Shown: piece by piece, positions 29,205 to 31,920 of the stretch | How positions within the stretch are numbered: the first letter of the stretch is position 1 | Layout of the letters: the number at the start of each line of letters is the position of its first letter | NCBI GenBank assembly: GCA_965651365.1 | Contig: CBFGSA010000014.1 | Coordinates: forward strand, 1-31,920 | Source: DASSBG01 sp965651365 | GTDB lineage: Bacteria; Pseudomonadota; Gammaproteobacteria; Xanthomonadales; Rhodanobacteraceae | DNA: 31,920 nt | Reading direction: 5' to 3' | Translations under genes and position numbers: made by a program | Notes under the pieces: model-generated | The model's input: the letters and a program-made list of their open reading frames with translations, nothing else | Told to the model about the DNA's origin: nothing | Databases searched by the model: none

Positions 29205-31514
29205 ATGCGCCACCTACTTTTCGCCAGCGTGTTGGCACTAACCACTTCTTCTGCCATGGCCGACCAGCTCACCATCGACCGGATCTTCGAAGGCGGCGAC
29301 CTCAGCGGCCCGACGCCGCGGGCGCTGAAGATCTCGCCCGATGGCCAGCGCGTCACCTTCATCCGTGCCCGCGCCGACGACCAGCACAGCTTCGACCTGT
29401 GGCAATACAGCCTGACCGACAAGACCATCAGCAAGCTGGTCGATGCCGCCGAACTGGAGCCTCAAGGCGAGCAGCTCACGCCCGAAGAACTGGCCCGGCG
29501 CGAGCGCGCCCGCACCGCCGGCCTGCACGGCATCATCAGCTACAAGTTCTCAAGCGACGGCAAGCGGCTGCTGTTTCCGCTGAACGGCAAGCTGTACCTG
29601 TACGATCTCACGGCGGCCAGGGACAAGGCCGTGCGCACACTCGACACCGGTGCCGGCGCGGTGCTCGACCCCAAGCTCTCGCCCGCCGGCGGCTACGTGT
29701 CCTGGGTGCGCGACCAGAACCTGTGGGTGCTTGATCTCGAGAGCGGCGAGAAGCGCCAGCTCACCCTCGACGGCCATGGCACCGTGCACAACGGCCAGGC
29801 CGAATTCGTGGCCCAGGAGGAAATGGGCCGCCACACCGGCTACTGGTGGGCACCGGACGATTCGGCCATCGCCTACGAGCAGTACGACGAAGCCCAGGTT
29901 CCCGTCACCCAGCGTTTCGAGATCTATGCCGATCACACCAGCCTGGTCGATCAGCGCTACCCCTTCGCCGGCGATCCCAACGTCACGGTGAAACTGGGCC
30001 TGGTGGCGCCCACCGGCGGCGACACCCGCTGGATCGATCTGGGCGATGATCCGGACATCTATCTGACCCGCGTCAAGTGGCTGCCGGGTGGCAAGCATCT
30101 CAGCTACCAGTGGATGCCGCGCAGCCAGCAGCAGCTCGAACTGCGACTGGTCGATGTCGCCGACCTCAGCCAACGCGTGCTCCTCACCGAAACCAGTGAT
30201 ACCTGGATCGATCTCCACAAGGATCTGCATTTTCTGAAAGACAGCGATGCCTTCATCTGGGGCAGCGACCGCAGCGGCTACCACCACCTGTACCTGTACG
30301 GTCTGGACGGCAAGCTCCGGCACGCCATCAGCGCCGGCGACTGGAATCTGGACGGCCTGCTGGCGGTCGATGAAAAGGCGGGCCTCGTGTACGTCGATTC
30401 CAACCGCGACTTCGTGCCCGACCGCCAGATCTACGCACTGAAACTGGATGGCAGCACGGCCGACAGCCCGAAACGCATCAGCACCCGCGACGGCATGCAT
30501 CAGGCCGTGTTCGCCAGGGTCGCCAGCGTCTACCTCGACACCTTTTCCAGCCCGACCACGCCGCCCCAGGTCAGCCTGCACAAGGCGGACGGAACCTTCG
30601 TCACCTGGATCGAGCAGAACGCACTTGGCCCCGGCCACCCCTACTGGCCCTACCACGATGCCCACATCGTGCCCGAGTTCGGCACGCTCGAAGCCGATGA
30701 CGGCCAGACCCTGTACTACCGCATCTACAAGCCGGCCGGCTTCGATCCGGCCAGGCAATACCCGGTATTCGACACCTACTACGGTGGCCCGCACGGCCAG
30801 GTCGTCACGCGCGGCTGGGCCGACTACTTTGCCGAATACATGGCCCAGCAGGGCTTTGTCGTGTTCAGCCTCGACAACCGCGGCATGGCGCGGCGCGGGC
30901 GCAAGTTCAGCGATGTGATCTACCGCCAGTTCGGCGTTGCCGAAGTCGCCGACCAGGTCAAGGGCATCCAGTGGCTGAAAAGCCAGCCCTGGGTGGACGG
31001 CCAGCGCATCGGCATTTTCGGCTGGAGCTACGGCGGCTATCTCACCACCATGCTGCTGGCCAAGGACTCGGCCGACATCGCCGGCGGAGTGGCCGTGGCG
31101 CCGGTCACCGACTGGAGCCTGTACGACACCTTCTATACCGAGCGCTATCTGGATCGCCCGCAGGACAACCCCGCCGGCTACCAGCGCAGCGCCGTGTTCG
31201 CCTGGCTCGACGGCCTCAAGTCCCCGCTGCTGTTGATGCACGGCATGGCCGACGACAACGTGCTGTTCCTCAACTCCACCAAGCTGATGGCCGACCTGCA
31301 ACAACGCGGCGTGCAGTTCGACCTGATGACCTACCCCGGCGCCAAGCACGGCCTCAACCTGCCCGGTCAGCGCAGCCACGCCTTCCACAAGATCGCCGAC
31401 TTCTTCGGCCACACCGTTGCCGGTCAGTGCGCCCAAACCTGCACCCGTCCAGGCCAGGGTCAGAGCACGCCCGCGCCCGCAACCGACCCTGCACCCGTCC
31501 ATTCCGGGCGCTGA
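29205..31514 (+). CDS. Dipeptidyl peptidase IV, secreted (S9B serine peptidase)
   Basis: A 769-residue exopeptidase that cleaves X-Pro dipeptides from peptide N-termini. The signal peptide is MRHLLFASVLALTTSSAMA, so it is probably periplasmic. The N-terminal beta-propeller carries the paired glutamates that bind the substrate amine (EFVAQEEMGRHTGYWW). The C-terminal alpha/beta hydrolase has the triad Ser608 in GWSYGGY, Asp683 in MHGMADDNV and His715 in AKHGL. It resembles the DAP IV enzymes of Stenotrophomonas and Pseudoxanthomonas. The last 25 or so residues (CAQTCTRPGQGQSTPAPATD and beyond) are a Cys/Pro/Thr-rich tail outside the catalytic fold. Confidence 0.93.
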   Translation: MRHLLFASVLALTTSSAMADQLTIDRIFEGGDLSGPTPRALKISPDGQRVTFIRARADDQHSFDLWQYSLTDKTISKLVDAAELEPQGEQLTPEELARRERARTAGLHGIISYKFSSDGKRLLFPLNGKLYLYDLTAARDKAVRTLDTGAGAVLDPKLSPAGGYVSWVRDQNLWVLDLESGEKRQLTLDGHGTVHNGQAEFVAQEEMGRHTGYWWAPDDSAIAYEQYDEAQVPVTQRFEIYADHTSLVDQRYPFAGDPNVTVKLGLVAPTGGDTRWIDLGDDPDIYLTRVKWLPGGKHLSYQWMPRSQQQLELRLVDVADLSQRVLLTETSDTWIDLHKDLHFLKDSDAFIWGSDRSGYHHLYLYGLDGKLRHAISAGDWNLDGLLAVDEKAGLVYVDSNRDFVPDRQIYALKLDGSTADSPKRISTRDGMHQAVFARVASVYLDTFSSPTTPPQVSLHKADGTFVTWIEQNALGPGHPYWPYHDAHIVPEFGTLEADDGQTLYYRIYKPAGFDPARQYPVFDTYYGGPHGQVVTRGWADYFAEYMAQQGFVVFSLDNRGMARRGRKFSDVIYRQFGVAEVADQVKGIQWLKSQPWVDGQRIGIFGWSYGGYLTTMLLAKDSADIAGGVAVAPVTDWSLYDTFYTERYLDRPQDNPAGYQRSAVFAWLDGLKSPLLLMHGMADDNVLFLNSTKLMADLQQRGVQFDLMTYPGAKHGLNLPGQRSHAFHKIADFFGHTVAGQCAQTCTRPGQGQSTPAPATDPAPVHSGR

Positions 31515-31561
31515 CAACCCGCGGCTTCTGTCAATCCCCGTCACTCCACCGAGGTTTCGTC

Positions 31562-31849
31562 ATGCGCATGCACAATCCACCCCACCCCGGCGAAGTACTG
31601 CGCGAGCTGTGCCTGGAGCCGCTTGGCATTTCTGTCACGGACGCGGCGAAGGCACTCGGTATCAGCCGCAAGACCTTGAGTGCCATTCTCAACGGCAAGG
31701 CTGGCATCAGCCCGGAAATGGCGCTGCGTCTTTCCATTGCCTTCAATACCACTGCGGAGAGCTGGCTTGCCCAGCAGTCTCAGTATGAGCTCTGGCAAGC
31801 CGAGCAGCATCGCAAGGAGCTGCATGTAAAAAGGATTGTGGCGGCCTGA
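31562..31849 (+). CDS. HigA-type addiction-module antitoxin / XRE regulator
   Basis: A 95-residue protein with the HigA/VapI signature: NPPHPGEVLRELCLEPLGIS at the start, then a helix-turn-helix (TDAAKALGISRKTLSAILNGK) and AGISPEMALRLSIAF. The end (AESWLAQQSQYELWQA) is typical of the family. GAGG precedes the ATG. HigA normally neutralises a HigB RNase and represses its own operon, but higB usually lies directly upstream and only 47 bp separate this gene from DPP IV. A toxin beyond the right edge is possible, since about 70 bp remain. It may be an orphan. Confidence 0.85.
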   Translation: MRMHNPPHPGEVLRELCLEPLGISVTDAAKALGISRKTLSAILNGKAGISPEMALRLSIAFNTTAESWLAQQSQYELWQAEQHRKELHVKRIVAA

Positions 31850-31920
31850 CAACTGCCACACAACGCAAAAGCCCAGGGGTTGATCTGAGGTTCCTTTGAT
31901 CGCATGAGCGAAGCGAGTCA

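Noticed and set aside
29550..31544. Long antisense open frame (664 codons) over the DPP IV gene
   Set aside because: The product has no recognisable domains and is low-complexity, rich in Val/Gly/Ala/His as expected from GC-biased codon use opposite a real gene. The sense frame has the full DPP IV catalytic set.
31850..31920. Start of another gene at the right edge (an ATG around 31904)
   Set aside because: Too short to judge; nothing recognisable in the few codons before the edge.
1..31920. CRISPR array, tRNA or rRNA genes, prophage or insertion sequence
   Set aside because: No regularly spaced direct repeats, no tRNA-like cloverleaf with CCA region, no rRNA sequence and no transposase or phage proteins were seen.

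Overview
This window is about 32 kb of GC-rich DNA holding the replication-origin region of a gammaproteobacterium, most likely of the order Lysobacterales (Xanthomonadales). It could belong to Xanthomonadaceae or Rhodanobacteraceae; the sequence alone does not settle the family. The main reason is gene order. A minus-strand dnaA-dnaN-recF-gyrB block is followed by a TPR gene, then tonB-exbB-exbD1-exbD2 and a facing pdxJ, which is the layout I know from Xanthomonas. GTAGG-type REP palindromes, tandem TCCCGAG heptamers and a Xanthomonas-like secreted dipeptidyl peptidase IV fit the same assignment.

Layout. (1) 1-9577 is mixed metabolism: the end of a FolK-like pterin kinase, a PTR1/FolM-type pteridine reductase, a YbdG-type mechanosensitive channel, ubiA, a patatin phospholipase, a WYL regulator, a glutathione transferase, fbp abutting a 2OG-Fe(II) oxygenase, and a coniferyl-aldehyde-type dehydrogenase. 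(2) 9824-11790 is a compact plus-strand run: small membrane protein, GlsB/YeaQ-like protein, Sfp-type phosphopantetheinyl transferase and pdxJ. (3) 11796-15661 on the minus strand is the TonB energy-transduction module with two ExbD proteins and a periplasmic TPR protein. (4) 15983-22380 on the minus strand is gyrB, recF, dnaN and dnaA. The dnaA-dnaN gap has the features of oriC, and recF contains two perfect copies of a parS palindrome. (5) 22618-26442 on the plus strand is rpmH-rnpA-yidC-mnmE, with no yidD. (6) 26528-31849 holds an Ada-like repair protein without its N-terminal sensor domain, alkB, a ferredoxin/DUF3293 pair, a secreted DPP IV and a HigA-type antitoxin with no visible toxin.

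How the genes connect. The two divergent core blocks (dnaA side and rpmH side) start replication, supply the sliding clamp and gyrase, make RNase P and ribosomal protein L34, insert membrane proteins and modify tRNA. The two parS sites, roughly 1.7-2.3 kb from the putative origin, would tie origin segregation (ParB) to this locus. The TonB module would power uptake through outer-membrane receptors encoded elsewhere. Ada-like and AlkB proteins form a small alkylation-repair group.

I found no CRISPR array, prophage, insertion sequence, tRNA or rRNA gene, and no clearly new multi-gene system. The most interesting signals are at the DNA level: parS sites written into conserved RecF codons, REP elements that supply stop codons, a heptamer tandem repeat between dnaN and recF, and related repeats flanking alkB.
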